In this document: piece after piece, positions 8,013-16,632 of the stretch
How the letters are laid out: every line of letters begins with the position of its first letter
Numbering within the stretch: the first letter of the stretch is position 1
Source of the DNA: an uncultured cyanobacterium
Lineage (GTDB): Bacteria > Cyanobacteriota > Cyanobacteriia > Cyanobacteriales > Nostocaceae
Length of the DNA stretch: 64,000 bases
Reading direction: 5' to 3'
Assembly: GCA_903903925.1 (NCBI GenBank)
Contig: CAIVAU010000188.1
Span: forward strand, 45,362-109,361
Made by a program: the position numbers and the translations under genes
Notes under the pieces: generated by a model
Databases searched by the model: none
What the model saw: only the letters and a program-made list of their open reading frames with translations
What the model was told of the DNA's origin: nothing

Positions 8013-10313
8013 ATGACAACAACCATTGACTTCCTCAGTCACCTTAACCCCAGTCAACGCCGCGCCGTTGAACACTTCTGTGGTCCTTTACTAGTTGTTG
8101 CTGGTGCAGGTTCCGGCAAAACACGGGCGCTGACTTATCGTATTGCTAATCTGATTGTGCAACACCGTGTTGATCCAGAACATATCCTGGCGGTTACTTT
8201 TACCAACAAAGCTGCACGGGAAATGAAGGAACGGATTCAGAAGCTTTTTGCTGAACAGATGGCAATGAAAGAATACGGTCAGCGGTTTGATTTGTTACCA
8301 GAAGATGAACAAACGCAGTTAAAATCGAAAGTGTGGAGAAAGATTATCAAGGACTTGTGGTGTGGTACTTTCCACAGTTTATTCTCTCGTCTTCTCCGCT
8401 TTGATATCGAAAAATACCAAGACGAAAAAGGACGTCGTTGGAACCGTAATTTTTCTATCTTTGACGAATCCGACGCCCAAAATCTTGTGAAAGAAATTGT
8501 CACTAAGCAGCTTAACCTGGATGACAAGAAGTTTGAACCACGTTCTGTTCGCTATGCTATAAGTAATGCTAAAAATCAAAGTTTATCACCCCAGGAATTT
8601 GAGCGAGAGCAACCAAATTATCGTGGACGGGTGATTGCAGAAGTTTACAATTCTTATCAAAGTAGACTAGCGGAAAATAATGCTCTTGACTTTGATGATT
8701 TGATTCTGGTTCCGGTGAGACTATTTCAGCAAAATGAGCAGGTGTTGGGTTATTGGCACAACAAGTTTCGCCACATCCTTGTAGATGAATATCAAGACAC
8801 CAACCGTACTCAATACGACCTGATTCGCCTGTTGGTGACGAACGGGGAAACGAATAAAAGTGAATGGAACTGGCGCGATCGCTCGGCTTTTGTTGTGGGT
8901 GATGCTGATCAATCGATCTACTCATTCCGTATGGCTGATTTTACCATATTATTGGACTTTCAGCAAGATTTTGGTGATGGGTTGCCAGACGATGACACCG
9001 GCACGATGGTGAAGCTAGAGGAAAACTATCGTTCTTGTGAAAATATTCTGCAAGCAGCTAACCAACTGATTGAAAATAATACTCAACGGATTGATAAAGT
9101 TCTTAAAGCAACGCGGGGTGCAGGTGAAGAGATTTATTGTCACAAAGCAGATGATGAACTTGCAGAAGCAGAATTTGTCGTCAACCAAATTCGCACACTA
9201 GAAAACCAGAATCCAGAGTTGAATTGGGGAAGTTTTGCAATCCTGTATCGGACAAACGCCCAATCTCGCCCGTTGGAAGAGATTTTGGTGCGATTGGGGA
9301 TTCCCTACACGGTTGTGGGAGGATTGAAGTTTTATGACCGCAAAGAAATTAAAGATGTAGTGGCTTATTTGAGGGCGATCGCCAACCCTGCTGATACATT
9401 AAGTTTGTTGCGAGTGATTAACACTCCCCGACGCGGTATCGGTAAAGCCACAACCGATGCACTCGTAAACGCCGCCCGAGAATTAGGGACAACCCTGTGG
9501 GAAATACTGAGTGATGAGACATCAGTGAATACATTGGCAGGACGTTCAGCGAAATCTGTCAATAACTTTGCCCAGATGATTCGCGGCTTACAAGAACAGA
9601 TAGAAACAGTTCCAGTTTCCCAAATTGTGCAAGAAGTGCTGGACAATTCCGGTTACATCGAAGACTTACAAACTCAGAGTACAGATGAAGCCGAAGACAG
9701 GTTGCGAAACGTCCAGGAATTGTTTAACGCAGTACTGCAATTTGAAGAAGAAAACGAAGATGTGACTCTACAAGCATTCCTTCAAAGCACCGCCCTGAGT
9801 TCCGATTTGGATAACTTAAAAGAAGGGCAAACAGCAGTTTCACTGATGACTTTACACGCTTCTAAGGGGCTAGAGTTTCCCGTTGTGTTTTTGGCGGGAT
9901 TGGAACAGGGGCTATTTCCCAACTACCGTTCTTTGGACGATCCCTCATCATTGGAAGAGGAACGTCGTCTTTGTTACGTAGGTATTACTCGCGCCCAAGA
10001 ACGGTTATATTTAACCCATGCCCGTGAACGCCGCCTTTACGGTTCCCGCGAACCCGCCATGCCATCCCAGTTTTTGAACGAATTGCCTGAAGAATTGTTA
10101 GCAACTCAGCGCCAGAGTCGTCGAGTTGTCAGCAAAGGTGCTTCTGCTAAGAGTTGGCAAGTAGGCGATCAAGTTCTCCACAAAACTTTTGGTATCGGTG
10201 AAATTACTCATGTTTTTGGTGAGGGTAACAAAATTTCGCTGGCGATCAAGTTTGATAGTCTCGGTCAAAAGATTGTCGATCCCAGAGTTGCCCAGTTACA
10301 AAAGGTTGAATGA
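8013..10313 (+). CDS. pcrA: ATP-dependent DNA helicase PcrA/UvrD
   Basis: A 766-residue superfamily 1A helicase that unwinds DNA 3' to 5' in nucleotide excision repair, replication restart and transcription-coupled repair. Start chosen at ATG 8013 (MTTTIDFLSHLNPSQ), where the conserved Q-motif begins. Motifs in order: Walker A GAGSGKT (residues 31-37), TFTNKAAREMK (Ia), VDEYQDTN (II), DADQSIYSFR (III), ENYRS (IV), TLHASKGLEF (V) and YVGITRAQERL (VI). The C-terminus holds the small Tudor-like segment VLHKTFGIGEIT, known in PcrA/UvrD to contact RNA polymerase. Length and motif set are complete. Confidence 0.95.
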   Translation: MTTTIDFLSHLNPSQRRAVEHFCGPLLVVAGAGSGKTRALTYRIANLIVQHRVDPEHILAVTFTNKAAREMKERIQKLFAEQMAMKEYGQRFDLLPEDEQTQLKSKVWRKIIKDLWCGTFHSLFSRLLRFDIEKYQDEKGRRWNRNFSIFDESDAQNLVKEIVTKQLNLDDKKFEPRSVRYAISNAKNQSLSPQEFEREQPNYRGRVIAEVYNSYQSRLAENNALDFDDLILVPVRLFQQNEQVLGYWHNKFRHILVDEYQDTNRTQYDLIRLLVTNGETNKSEWNWRDRSAFVVGDADQSIYSFRMADFTILLDFQQDFGDGLPDDDTGTMVKLEENYRSCENILQAANQLIENNTQRIDKVLKATRGAGEEIYCHKADDELAEAEFVVNQIRTLENQNPELNWGSFAILYRTNAQSRPLEEILVRLGIPYTVVGGLKFYDRKEIKDVVAYLRAIANPADTLSLLRVINTPRRGIGKATTDALVNAARELGTTLWEILSDETSVNTLAGRSAKSVNNFAQMIRGLQEQIETVPVSQIVQEVLDNSGYIEDLQTQSTDEAEDRLRNVQELFNAVLQFEEENEDVTLQAFLQSTALSSDLDNLKEGQTAVSLMTLHASKGLEFPVVFLAGLEQGLFPNYRSLDDPSSLEEERRLCYVGITRAQERLYLTHARERRLYGSREPAMPSQFLNELPEELLATQRQSRRVVSKGASAKSWQVGDQVLHKTFGIGEITHVFGEGNKISLAIKFDSLGQKIVDPRVAQLQKVE

Positions 10314-10529
10314 TTTTCATTAGGGAACAAATAATTAACCGCAGAGGCGCAGAGGACACAGAGATATGAGTTAGAGAGATTTAGGGAATTTTTGACGGGG
10401 AAGGGAGTAATTGGAAGTCCCTTATACCCTCGTTCCCAAGCTCAGCTTAGGAATGTATTATAGGAGGCTTTGCCTAGGCTGTCACTTTAATCGCATATGT
10501 CAATCAATCAATAAAGTAGGAAATTTTTG
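10314..10529. repeat. Two dispersed cyanobacterial intergenic repeats
   Basis: 10333-10367 (ttaaccgcagaggcgcagag...) and 10428-10470 (ccctcgttcccaagctcagc... with a short dyad cccaagctcagcttaggaa) are sequences I recognise as recurring between genes in many cyanobacterial genomes. No coding sequence. They sit between pcrA and the hicB gene and mark the edge of the accessory region. Confidence 0.5.
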
Positions 10530-10754
10530 ATGTTTTACAAAGTAAACATTGTTCTTGAAAAAGATGAATATGGCTATTACGCTTATTGCCCTGAACTTCC
10601 AGGTTGTCAATCGCAAGGAGATTCCTTAGAAGAGGCAAGTACGAATATCAAAGAAGCTGTTGAACTCTACATCGAAACCTTATCAGAATCAGAAAAACAA
10701 ACGCTTTTACACAAGGAAATCCTAACTATGACTTTGGAGGTGCAGGTTGCCTAA
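10530..10754 (+). CDS. hicB: HicB-type antitoxin
   Basis: A 74-residue HicB-like protein from the ATG at 10530 (a TTG codon directly precedes it). Motifs typical of the short HicB class: VLEKDEYGYYAYCPELPGCQSQGDSLEEA and a C-terminal helix NIKEAVELYIETL. It has no added DNA-binding domain, as in short HicB proteins. HicB neutralises the RNase HicA by forming a complex with it. The stop codon overlaps the start of the hicA remnant by 8 nt, the usual arrangement for this pair. Because hicA is broken, this antitoxin is probably an orphan here. Confidence 0.88.
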   Translation: MFYKVNIVLEKDEYGYYAYCPELPGCQSQGDSLEEASTNIKEAVELYIETLSESEKQTLLHKEILTMTLEVQVA

Positions 10755-11140
10755 ACTACCGCGCCTAACTGCTAAGGAAGCGGAAAAATTATTATTAGAT
10801 GCTGGTTTTATATACAGCAGTTTGAGAGCAAACCCGCCACAAAAATAAATCGCAAGCTGTTTAATAATTGTCGGAATCAGGATTGACAGGATTAGAGGAT
10901 GGGCAGGATTAAGAATTACGGCATTTTGAGAGGAAACTCGCCACAAAAATAAATCGCTGTTAGGAACTGTACTGGTTTTTATAATTTTCCTTCGTGGCAT
11001 GTTTGATTGCAATTTGCTGATAAATAAGAAGTAAAGGCAGTCATAGAGTTTACCAACTAGAAAATACTAGAGTTGTGCTTCCTTTTCATTCTGGAAAAGT
11101 GTTACACCCAAAGATGGTTCAAAAGGAATTTTTACCGTAG
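10747..11140 (+). pseudogene. hicA: hicA toxin gene split by a ~208-bp insertion
   Basis: From TTG 10747 the frame reads MPKLPRLTAKEAEKLLLDAGF then IYS, the HicA N-terminus, up to 10818. The rest of HicA resumes at 11027 in a different frame: RSKGSHRVYQLENTRVV, then LPFHSGKVLHPKMVQ, containing the catalytic His of the GSHR motif, ending at a stop at 11138-11140. Joining 10818 directly to 11027 restores the continuous, family-typical IYSRSKGSHR. So the gene was interrupted by an insertion and cannot make an active HicA mRNA interferase. The last residues (KEFLP) differ from the usual HicA tail, so the 3' end may also be changed. It overlaps the 3' end of the convergent DUF5615 gene by 9 nt. 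Confidence 0.85.
10819..11026. mobile_element. ~208-bp insertion in hicA containing 33-bp direct repeats
   Basis: The inserted segment contains two directly repeated 33-bp units (10821-10853 and 10925-10957, 31 of 33 identical, each with cgccacaaaaataaatcgc or a close variant). Between them (from about 10868) lies an 'atcaggattgacaggatta'-type sequence that recurs in cyanobacterial genomes. I find no transposase and no clear terminal inverted repeats; a 2-bp AG at both junctions could be a target duplication. A short minus-strand frame from 11012 (MQSNMPRRKIIK...) crosses it but looks fortuitous. Confidence 0.55.
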
Positions 11141-11485
11141 AGGGAGAAATCTTACTTGTCCTTCCCACTCTCCCTCAAGGCTGCACTCTGCAATCAAGAT
11201 AATTTCCTCTATCGCTAACCCTACTGGGACACGACGACTCACCTCAAACAACCCAGGCATAGATAATTCTGCTTGGATACGTTCGTATGCGAAAATTATC
11301 ATCGTAGCAACATCATGAGTGAGAACGATTCGCCCTTCTTGGGCTGCCCATGCTAAAATAGTTGAATCATTTACTCCTGATAAGTCCACATCTTGAACAC
11401 GCACAATATCAATATCTGGGCTTTGCCGAAGAACACCTCGCACAATTTGGTTATTAAAATTTTCATCAGCCAGGAATCGAGCCAT
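11132..11485 (-). CDS. DUF5615 PIN-like protein (putative toxin)
   Basis: A 117-residue protein from ATG 11485 (an in-frame TTG at 11491 is also possible). ARFLADENFNNQIVRGVLR at the N-terminus carries the acidic LADEN motif, followed by RVQDVDLSGVNDSTILAWA and IVLTHDVATM with further Asp residues: the arrangement of DUF5615 PIN-like nucleases. Such proteins pair with DUF433 antitoxins, as here, where the two genes are adjacent (the upstream stop is at 11492). Expected activity is RNA cleavage, by family; the sequence keeps the acidic residues. Its 3' end overlaps the hicA remnant. Confidence 0.85.
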   Translation of the reverse strand: MARFLADENFNNQIVRGVLRQSPDIDIVRVQDVDLSGVNDSTILAWAAQEGRIVLTHDVATMIIFAYERIQAELSMPGLFEVSRRVPVGLAIEEIILIAECSLEGEWEGQVRFLPLR

Positions 11486-11491
11486 TTTCAA

Positions 11492-11824
11492 TTACCTGGG
11501 TTGATTGCGCCTAGTTAGTAGGCGATCGCGTATTCCAATTGGATTAAAATGTTGTTCAGCCTCCTGCTGAATCACATTTGCCTGACCTTGACGTTCTACA
11601 AGATAGGTATGAACTTCATTTCGATGTCTGAGGTAGTAACCAATAACCAAATAGATATCTGGTAGTTGTAGCGATGGATACTGCTCTCCTATTTCCTCTG
11701 GCGTGCATCCCTCAAGAAAAGCAGTCACAACAGTGTCTAGGGTGACGCGAGTTTTCCCAACTTGAACCACACCTTCGGGAGTCATTTCTAGGGGGGCGGT
11801 TTCAGAAACTATGGTTAATTCCAT
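11492..11824 (-). CDS. DUF433 protein (putative antitoxin)
   Basis: A 110-residue protein with the DUF433 core: GVVQVGKTRVTLDTVVTAF, then LEGCTPEEIGEQYPSLQLPDIYLVIGYYL, a small helix-turn-helix fold. The N-terminal 20 residues are a short extension and the C-terminal 25 are charged. It precedes the DUF5615 gene, with a 6-nt gap to its ATG, forming a toxin-antitoxin-like cassette of the VapBC class. DUF433 proteins are expected to bind both the partner and the operon promoter; no clear operator is visible in the upstream sequence. ATG start at 11824. Confidence 0.85.
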   Translation of the reverse strand: MELTIVSETAPLEMTPEGVVQVGKTRVTLDTVVTAFLEGCTPEEIGEQYPSLQLPDIYLVIGYYLRHRNEVHTYLVERQGQANVIQQEAEQHFNPIGIRDRLLTRRNQPR

Positions 11825-12000
11825 AAGACTCAGATCACTAGACGTTCCTTTGTTATATTACAAAATTTTCAGGAAAAATTTCCATTCGCCGTGGCTAACT
11901 ACAGTCGAAGCAGAGGGTACGGTAGATTCAATGCCAGAATACTTAAGCCACTTCGAGGTAGAACGCTATCTCCATAGTGCTGACAGGGAGAGTTAGTATC
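11825..12000 (+). pseudogene. Possible C-terminal remnant of an accessory gene
   Basis: A frame ending at 11994-11996 reads VEAEGTVDSMPEYLSHFEVE then RYLHSADRES and stops 4 nt before the next ATG. It looks like the tail of a protein that once preceded the DUF4276-like stub at 12001, but the upstream part shows no coding character. I do not recognise the family. Confidence 0.3.
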
Positions 12001-12072
12001 ATGCGTTATCTGGGATTGGCTTTGTTTGCTGAAGGTCCAACTGACTACCAGTTATTTCCTCCCAATTACTAA
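12001..12072 (+). pseudogene. N-terminal stub of a DUF4276-like protein
   Basis: The 23-codon frame MRYLGLALFAEGPTDYQLF (residues 1-19) matches the N-terminal beta-strand and acidic EGPTD motif of DUF4276-type (TOPRIM-like) proteins, then ends at a stop after PPNY. The normal protein is about 200 residues, so this is a truncated remnant. It is convergent with, and overlaps by 4 nt, the end of the large operon, suggesting the operon's arrival or a deletion cut it. Confidence 0.45.
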
Positions 12073-14225
12073 CAAGAAATTCGGCAACGAATACAAGCCT
12101 CAACATGAATCAGTTTAGCTTGACTACATGTCCCACAATGAGGACAAATAAAAGTGGTATGATTGTTTTCTCTCCAGCAAGGAACAGCAATCACCTCTCT
12201 ACCTAAAGTGCGCTCTACCCAACCAGGCTGGCGATTTTGGCTTTCTATTCTTGTTATCTGAATATAAGGGTATTTCTTGCCACAACTCCCGCAGGAGCGT
12301 GTACCCCAAGAGCTTTCACATTGACTACATTCACAACTAAAACATTGACTATCTAGCGCAGTGAAACTACCTATTGAATGGCAAATCGGGCATATTTTTA
12401 ATGGCTGGATACATCCCCTAGCCTGAAATGGTAGATTTTTTATTTGTTCTATTGGTTGAAGTTGCCCTTTTTTTAAACCATGAGCTTGTAATTGATTTAT
12501 CAAGGTTTGAATATTTGTATTAAAAAACTGCTCCTCTGGTGGTAGAGGTGAACGCAAAACACAAACTTGATTGGAATTTTTTTCTTTCTCTAGCCAGCCA
12601 GTATCTTTCAACAAATTATCCGGAATATTTATTGGAAGAGTAGGTGGGTAAGATTGATAACGCTGACTGTTAAACCACCATTGAATTGCACGAGCTATCC
12701 TTTCAACGCTAAGAATATCAAGTGGGCTTACTGGTAAAATTGCCATAGCCACCTCTTTGGGAAGGCGGTCATTGCCAAGGGTATTTATCTCTCGCTGAAT
12801 ATGGGATGGAAGTTTCTTTCTCTCCTCCTCTGTTCCTGGATACAGAAGAACAGTTAGACTGTCAGTGCTGCTTGTCAGGCTATGAGAAAAGGTTTTGAGG
12901 GTGGATGCAATTGTCTGTAAATTATCAGTAGCAGTGAGAGTTGCTATGATGGGGACTAAGCGCAAATCTTTAATCCCTTCTGACTGGATCAAAAAGGAAC
13001 CATCCTCTTGCCAAGTTAGGTATATCTCTCCTAATGCTCCCCGAAAGAGGATGGGTTCACCGCCACGTGTAGGAATTAGATTGGCGATCGCCTCAAAACC
13101 GAATCCCATGTCTTTATCATGACCGCTTCCTGTCAAAGCCAGTCCTATTAAGAGGAGACAAAAGGATTCAAAGCCACGAAAAAGCTGTTTATTTTCCTCA
13201 AATACTTGGCGAGAGTTTTTTACCTGTCCATGATGACAACGACTCCATTCTCTCCACAACAAATCTACATAACGATAGTGCTGATCATTGACGAGAATAT
13301 TTGTCCTTTTGAGGGTGCTTCCTACGACTGCACGTTGGGGAATAGCTTTATATAAATCTGTGTCTATCAAACTCTGCAACTTGTACTGTAATTGTAGCAA
13401 TTGCCGCCATGTTGCTTCTGCTTTTTTTAACGGTGTTGCAGCATCAAAATCACTTCCCCACAGTTGATAAATACGTTGTCGGTTTCTCCAGTGAATATCC
13501 TTAGTTGTCCCAGATAAATATTTGGCTTCCTCAAGTTGTCGTTTGATAGTTTGAACTTGTTGAATGCGCTGGCGTGTATATTCTAGTAAATTGTCAATAA
13601 GTCGGACAGTAACTTTATTTTCGTAAATGTCTAATAACTCCTCTTTTACCATGCAAAGAACTTGCTTAGGCACAACGGAGCGAAAAGTACGCCTTTCCCA
13701 ATCTTCTGTATGAGAAGCTAGAAATTCAGCAGCATGGGGAGAAATTCGTTGAGCGCGAGATACTGGTAATCTCTCAGTTTCCATTTTCAGGTAAGCTCTA
13801 GGACGGCGACAAACTTCCTCAATGTGTCCCAGATTTTGTTTTGTTGTGACCTCTAGCGGCTGGATATTAATCTTGTTTTCTATTTGTGGTACTAAAGGCG
13901 GTAGTTTAACCAAGTCTAACCAATTGGCTGAGTTAGATAGTAATTTTTGTAGCTCAAGTTCAAAAAACTGCAAACTTTCAGATAGTATATCTGAAGGTAG
14001 CTGCCATTGAGGAAACTGTTTTTCGCAGGGTAAAGTAGCGTCAGGAGAGCGTACTGACAAACGATGTGTGGAGTCTGGAAAAATATATTCTCTGGAATTT
14101 TGAGTCAGTTCAAAAGTATTGATAAATACTTTTTCTGAATCAGTAATAATTTGCCATTCACCCAAAATAAGTTGGTCGGGAAGTTCCTTTGTATACCTCC
14201 CTGTAAGGCGGTTCCAAAACAGCAT
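12069..14225 (-). CDS. DUF2357-like protein with C-terminal zinc-binding motifs
   Basis: A 718-residue protein, last gene of the seven-gene operon; its start is 2 nt after the stop of the McrB-like gene. The central region (about residues 140-330), with RISPHAAEFLASHTEDWE, VTVRLIDNLLEYTRQRIQQV and LYKAIPQRAVVGSTLKRTNI, resembles the DUF2357 domain found in partners of McrB-type GTPases. The C-terminus (about 610-718) has at least five Cys clusters: CPIC, CECSQC, CGSCGKK, CPHCGTC and CIRCRISC, suggesting two or three zinc ribbons. A PD-(D/E)xK McrC-type nuclease motif is not evident. I infer a DNA- or RNA-recognition or scaffold subunit acting with the AAA+ protein. The DUF2357 call is from motif memory and is moderately sure; the Zn motifs are seen directly. 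Confidence 0.8.
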   Translation of the reverse strand: MLFWNRLTGRYTKELPDQLILGEWQIITDSEKVFINTFELTQNSREYIFPDSTHRLSVRSPDATLPCEKQFPQWQLPSDILSESLQFFELELQKLLSNSANWLDLVKLPPLVPQIENKINIQPLEVTTKQNLGHIEEVCRRPRAYLKMETERLPVSRAQRISPHAAEFLASHTEDWERRTFRSVVPKQVLCMVKEELLDIYENKVTVRLIDNLLEYTRQRIQQVQTIKRQLEEAKYLSGTTKDIHWRNRQRIYQLWGSDFDAATPLKKAEATWRQLLQLQYKLQSLIDTDLYKAIPQRAVVGSTLKRTNILVNDQHYRYVDLLWREWSRCHHGQVKNSRQVFEENKQLFRGFESFCLLLIGLALTGSGHDKDMGFGFEAIANLIPTRGGEPILFRGALGEIYLTWQEDGSFLIQSEGIKDLRLVPIIATLTATDNLQTIASTLKTFSHSLTSSTDSLTVLLYPGTEEERKKLPSHIQREINTLGNDRLPKEVAMAILPVSPLDILSVERIARAIQWWFNSQRYQSYPPTLPINIPDNLLKDTGWLEKEKNSNQVCVLRSPLPPEEQFFNTNIQTLINQLQAHGLKKGQLQPIEQIKNLPFQARGCIQPLKICPICHSIGSFTALDSQCFSCECSQCESSWGTRSCGSCGKKYPYIQITRIESQNRQPGWVERTLGREVIAVPCWRENNHTTFICPHCGTCSQAKLIHVEACIRCRISC

Positions 14226-14227
14226 AG

Positions 14228-16600
14228 TTAATCTTCTCCTGGCTCTAATCTACGTATTTCTGTATCAATAATTGCCAATGATTGTTTGGGTTCTGTTTGT
14301 GAGTCAAAATAGCACCAGTATCCCAGCAGATCGTCTTTCAGTTTTCTCAAGTCGCTTGATGGCGTGTCGTGACGGTCGCGTATTTTCCGTAAAATTTTAG
14401 TCGCCAAGATATGGTCGCAAGCTTCACCCAGTGAACCCCCGGCTGCAATCACCACAGGGACAAAATCGTTAATTTGCCGTTCTAGCCGATTTCCCCAACC
14501 CACTTTAAATCGGCGCTCCAGAAAGTCTGCTAAAGTATTCTTTAAGAATTGATCAGCCTCAGAGGCTTTATCTGCATACTGTCTCTGTGCATTTTTGAAA
14601 GACTTCATCAAGGCTTGATAAGAAACTAGATACCTTGGTTCTAATTGCTTTGGAAGAACAAAACTTTCATCATTGCGGCGCTGTAACTCCATAATATGGG
14701 AGCGGTCATAGGTTTTATCAGCAAATTCCAGAGTTGTTTCATCTTGGTTAGCAGTTCCCACAAACCAAACATTAGGGGGAATAGGAAGTACGTTCTGGTT
14801 TTGAAATAATTTAGGAGATGGTTTATCTAAATCTGTTGTCAATCCAATTGTCGGAGAATCCTGTTCTAGCTTAGAAAGGAAATCAGCAAAGTATTGCTCA
14901 GGTCGGGACAGGTTCATTTCATCTAAAATAATGATATAAATCCGTTCTCGATTGGCTGGACACTGAGCTTCGTAGAGTGCTTTGAGAAAATCTGATTCGT
15001 AAAATTTTCCTTCAAAAGCGTTGAAGTACCCGATGAGGTCTTGGCGATCGCGCCAACCTGCTTGCACTTCCACCAGCTTATATTCACCCTGGACAGCACG
15101 AGCAAAAGCAACAGGTAAGCTAGTTTTTCCAGTACCGCTGATACCTTGGAGAATATGCAGATGACTCATTGCTAAACCACCCAAAAAAGCTCTAATATCG
15201 CGTTCGGAGTAATAAAGCCGCTTCTGAGTTGTTTCATCTTGGATTAAAGGAGATAATGCAATGCGATCGCGCAAGTCTTCGGCAAATTCTTTAAGGTTAA
15301 GAATATCCTGACAAAGCGGAATTTCTGCTTGTAGTCTCGCGTCACTATCCATTCTGAAGCATTCAGGGAAGGGACTTTTATCTTTAGACTGAGCTACTGC
15401 ATCATTTACTTCTGCTTTCAACTCTCTTAAAGCCGCTCTCAGGCGGTTATTACTTGCATCTAATGCTTCTTTTTCATCTCGTAAAGTTTCGAGTTCTGTC
15501 ACCGCAATACGGTTAAAAGTAATATTCCTTTCCAGTTCCTGTAACCTAGTACTGAGTCGAAAGCGTTCTGTCTCCCATTCTTCTTTTTGTGATTCCAATT
15601 CTTGTAATCTAGCAGCAGCATTCTCACTAAGTCGTGAAGCAAGCTTCTGTTCAAGTTCAGCTTTTTCACGCCGCAAAATCTCTAGTCCTTCAAGAACTTC
15701 TTCTGGAGTTTTTTGTCCAAATCTTCTGTCAGCTTCTTGTCTCTGAATCAGGATTGATTGAAATTGAGAGCGTTGAGTCTGAGCTAGCTTTAGCTGTTCG
15801 TCAAGGATTTGAATTCTTACCTTTAATCTTTCTATCTCAACAGATGCTCTTTGTTCAATTTTAGCCTCTAAAGCCTGTTTATCTTCTTCCAATAACTCTC
15901 TTTCTGTTTCCAATCTTCTTTGTTCAAGTCGTAACTGTCGTCTTGCTGCACCGATTTGCTGCTGTTCATTCTCTATTTCTTGGCGTTTTGCCGTGATTTC
16001 CTGGTCTAATTCCGCACGTTTTCGAGCAATTTCACTATCTAAATTTTTTTGATTTTCTGCAATATTCTTATAGAGTTGCTCCCGTACTTTACTCAACTCT
16101 TGGGTCTGGGTCTCCAGTTCAGCTAAAGCAGCGCGATTTTGGACTATAAAACCAGCTTCAGCATTTAACTCGCGTTCGTGGAGTTGTCTTTCTAACTCAC
16201 TCAATTCTGCTGTACGCTGATAGTATTTATCTTGGTATTCAGTTATTTTTTGCCTTTGTTTTTCTACTTCTGCCTTTGAAGCTTGTATTTGTTTTTCCTG
16301 ATATTCTAATTTTTTTCTCTGACTTTCTATTTGCTCTATTTCTACTTGAATATTTTCTATTGCCGCTTCAAATATCTTGGTTTTATCCCAGAAATCTTCA
16401 ACATTAAAATCTTCAGCAGGTGTTGAAGCAATCGCAGATGATAACTGTTCATCATCAATTTTTTCCATTGCCTTATCCACTAAACTATTAACCTGTTCTT
16501 GCGAAAGGTTATTTTTAGCACATGAAGTTTTAGCAGATAATCCAGAGGATTTTTTTTTAGACCAGTTTCCTACTCCGACCTGATTTTTTGACTTTCTCAT
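14228..16600 (-). CDS. Coiled-coil McrB-like AAA+ NTPase
   Basis: A 790-residue protein. Residues ~75-400 are almost continuous heptad-rich coiled coil (Glu, Gln, Arg, Leu). The C-terminal AAA+ domain has Walker A GISGTGKT (486-493), Walker B IIILDEMNLSRPEQYF (556-571), sensor GTANQDET (615-622) and an arginine finger in YDRSHIMEL (R633). The MNLSRPE and GTANQDE strings are typical of the McrB branch of MoxR/McrB AAA+ motors, which translocate DNA and activate a partner nuclease; here the partner gene is the DUF2357-like gene 2 nt downstream. McrB proteins normally carry a DNA-binding N-domain, replaced here by the long coiled coil. ATG at 16600. NTP specificity (GTP or ATP) cannot be told. 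Confidence 0.88.
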   Translation of the reverse strand: MRKSKNQVGVGNWSKKKSSGLSAKTSCAKNNLSQEQVNSLVDKAMEKIDDEQLSSAIASTPAEDFNVEDFWDKTKIFEAAIENIQVEIEQIESQRKKLEYQEKQIQASKAEVEKQRQKITEYQDKYYQRTAELSELERQLHERELNAEAGFIVQNRAALAELETQTQELSKVREQLYKNIAENQKNLDSEIARKRAELDQEITAKRQEIENEQQQIGAARRQLRLEQRRLETERELLEEDKQALEAKIEQRASVEIERLKVRIQILDEQLKLAQTQRSQFQSILIQRQEADRRFGQKTPEEVLEGLEILRREKAELEQKLASRLSENAAARLQELESQKEEWETERFRLSTRLQELERNITFNRIAVTELETLRDEKEALDASNNRLRAALRELKAEVNDAVAQSKDKSPFPECFRMDSDARLQAEIPLCQDILNLKEFAEDLRDRIALSPLIQDETTQKRLYYSERDIRAFLGGLAMSHLHILQGISGTGKTSLPVAFARAVQGEYKLVEVQAGWRDRQDLIGYFNAFEGKFYESDFLKALYEAQCPANRERIYIIILDEMNLSRPEQYFADFLSKLEQDSPTIGLTTDLDKPSPKLFQNQNVLPIPPNVWFVGTANQDETTLEFADKTYDRSHIMELQRRNDESFVLPKQLEPRYLVSYQALMKSFKNAQRQYADKASEADQFLKNTLADFLERRFKVGWGNRLERQINDFVPVVIAAGGSLGEACDHILATKILRKIRDRHDTPSSDLRKLKDDLLGYWCYFDSQTEPKQSLAIIDTEIRRLEPGED

Positions 16601-16632
16601 AAGAATTAACCTCTATTAATTATAGAAAACAT

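Noticed and set aside
10722..11012. 96-codon minus-strand frame across the hicA insertion
   Set aside because: It runs antisense through hicA and hicB and ends in their codons; no family.
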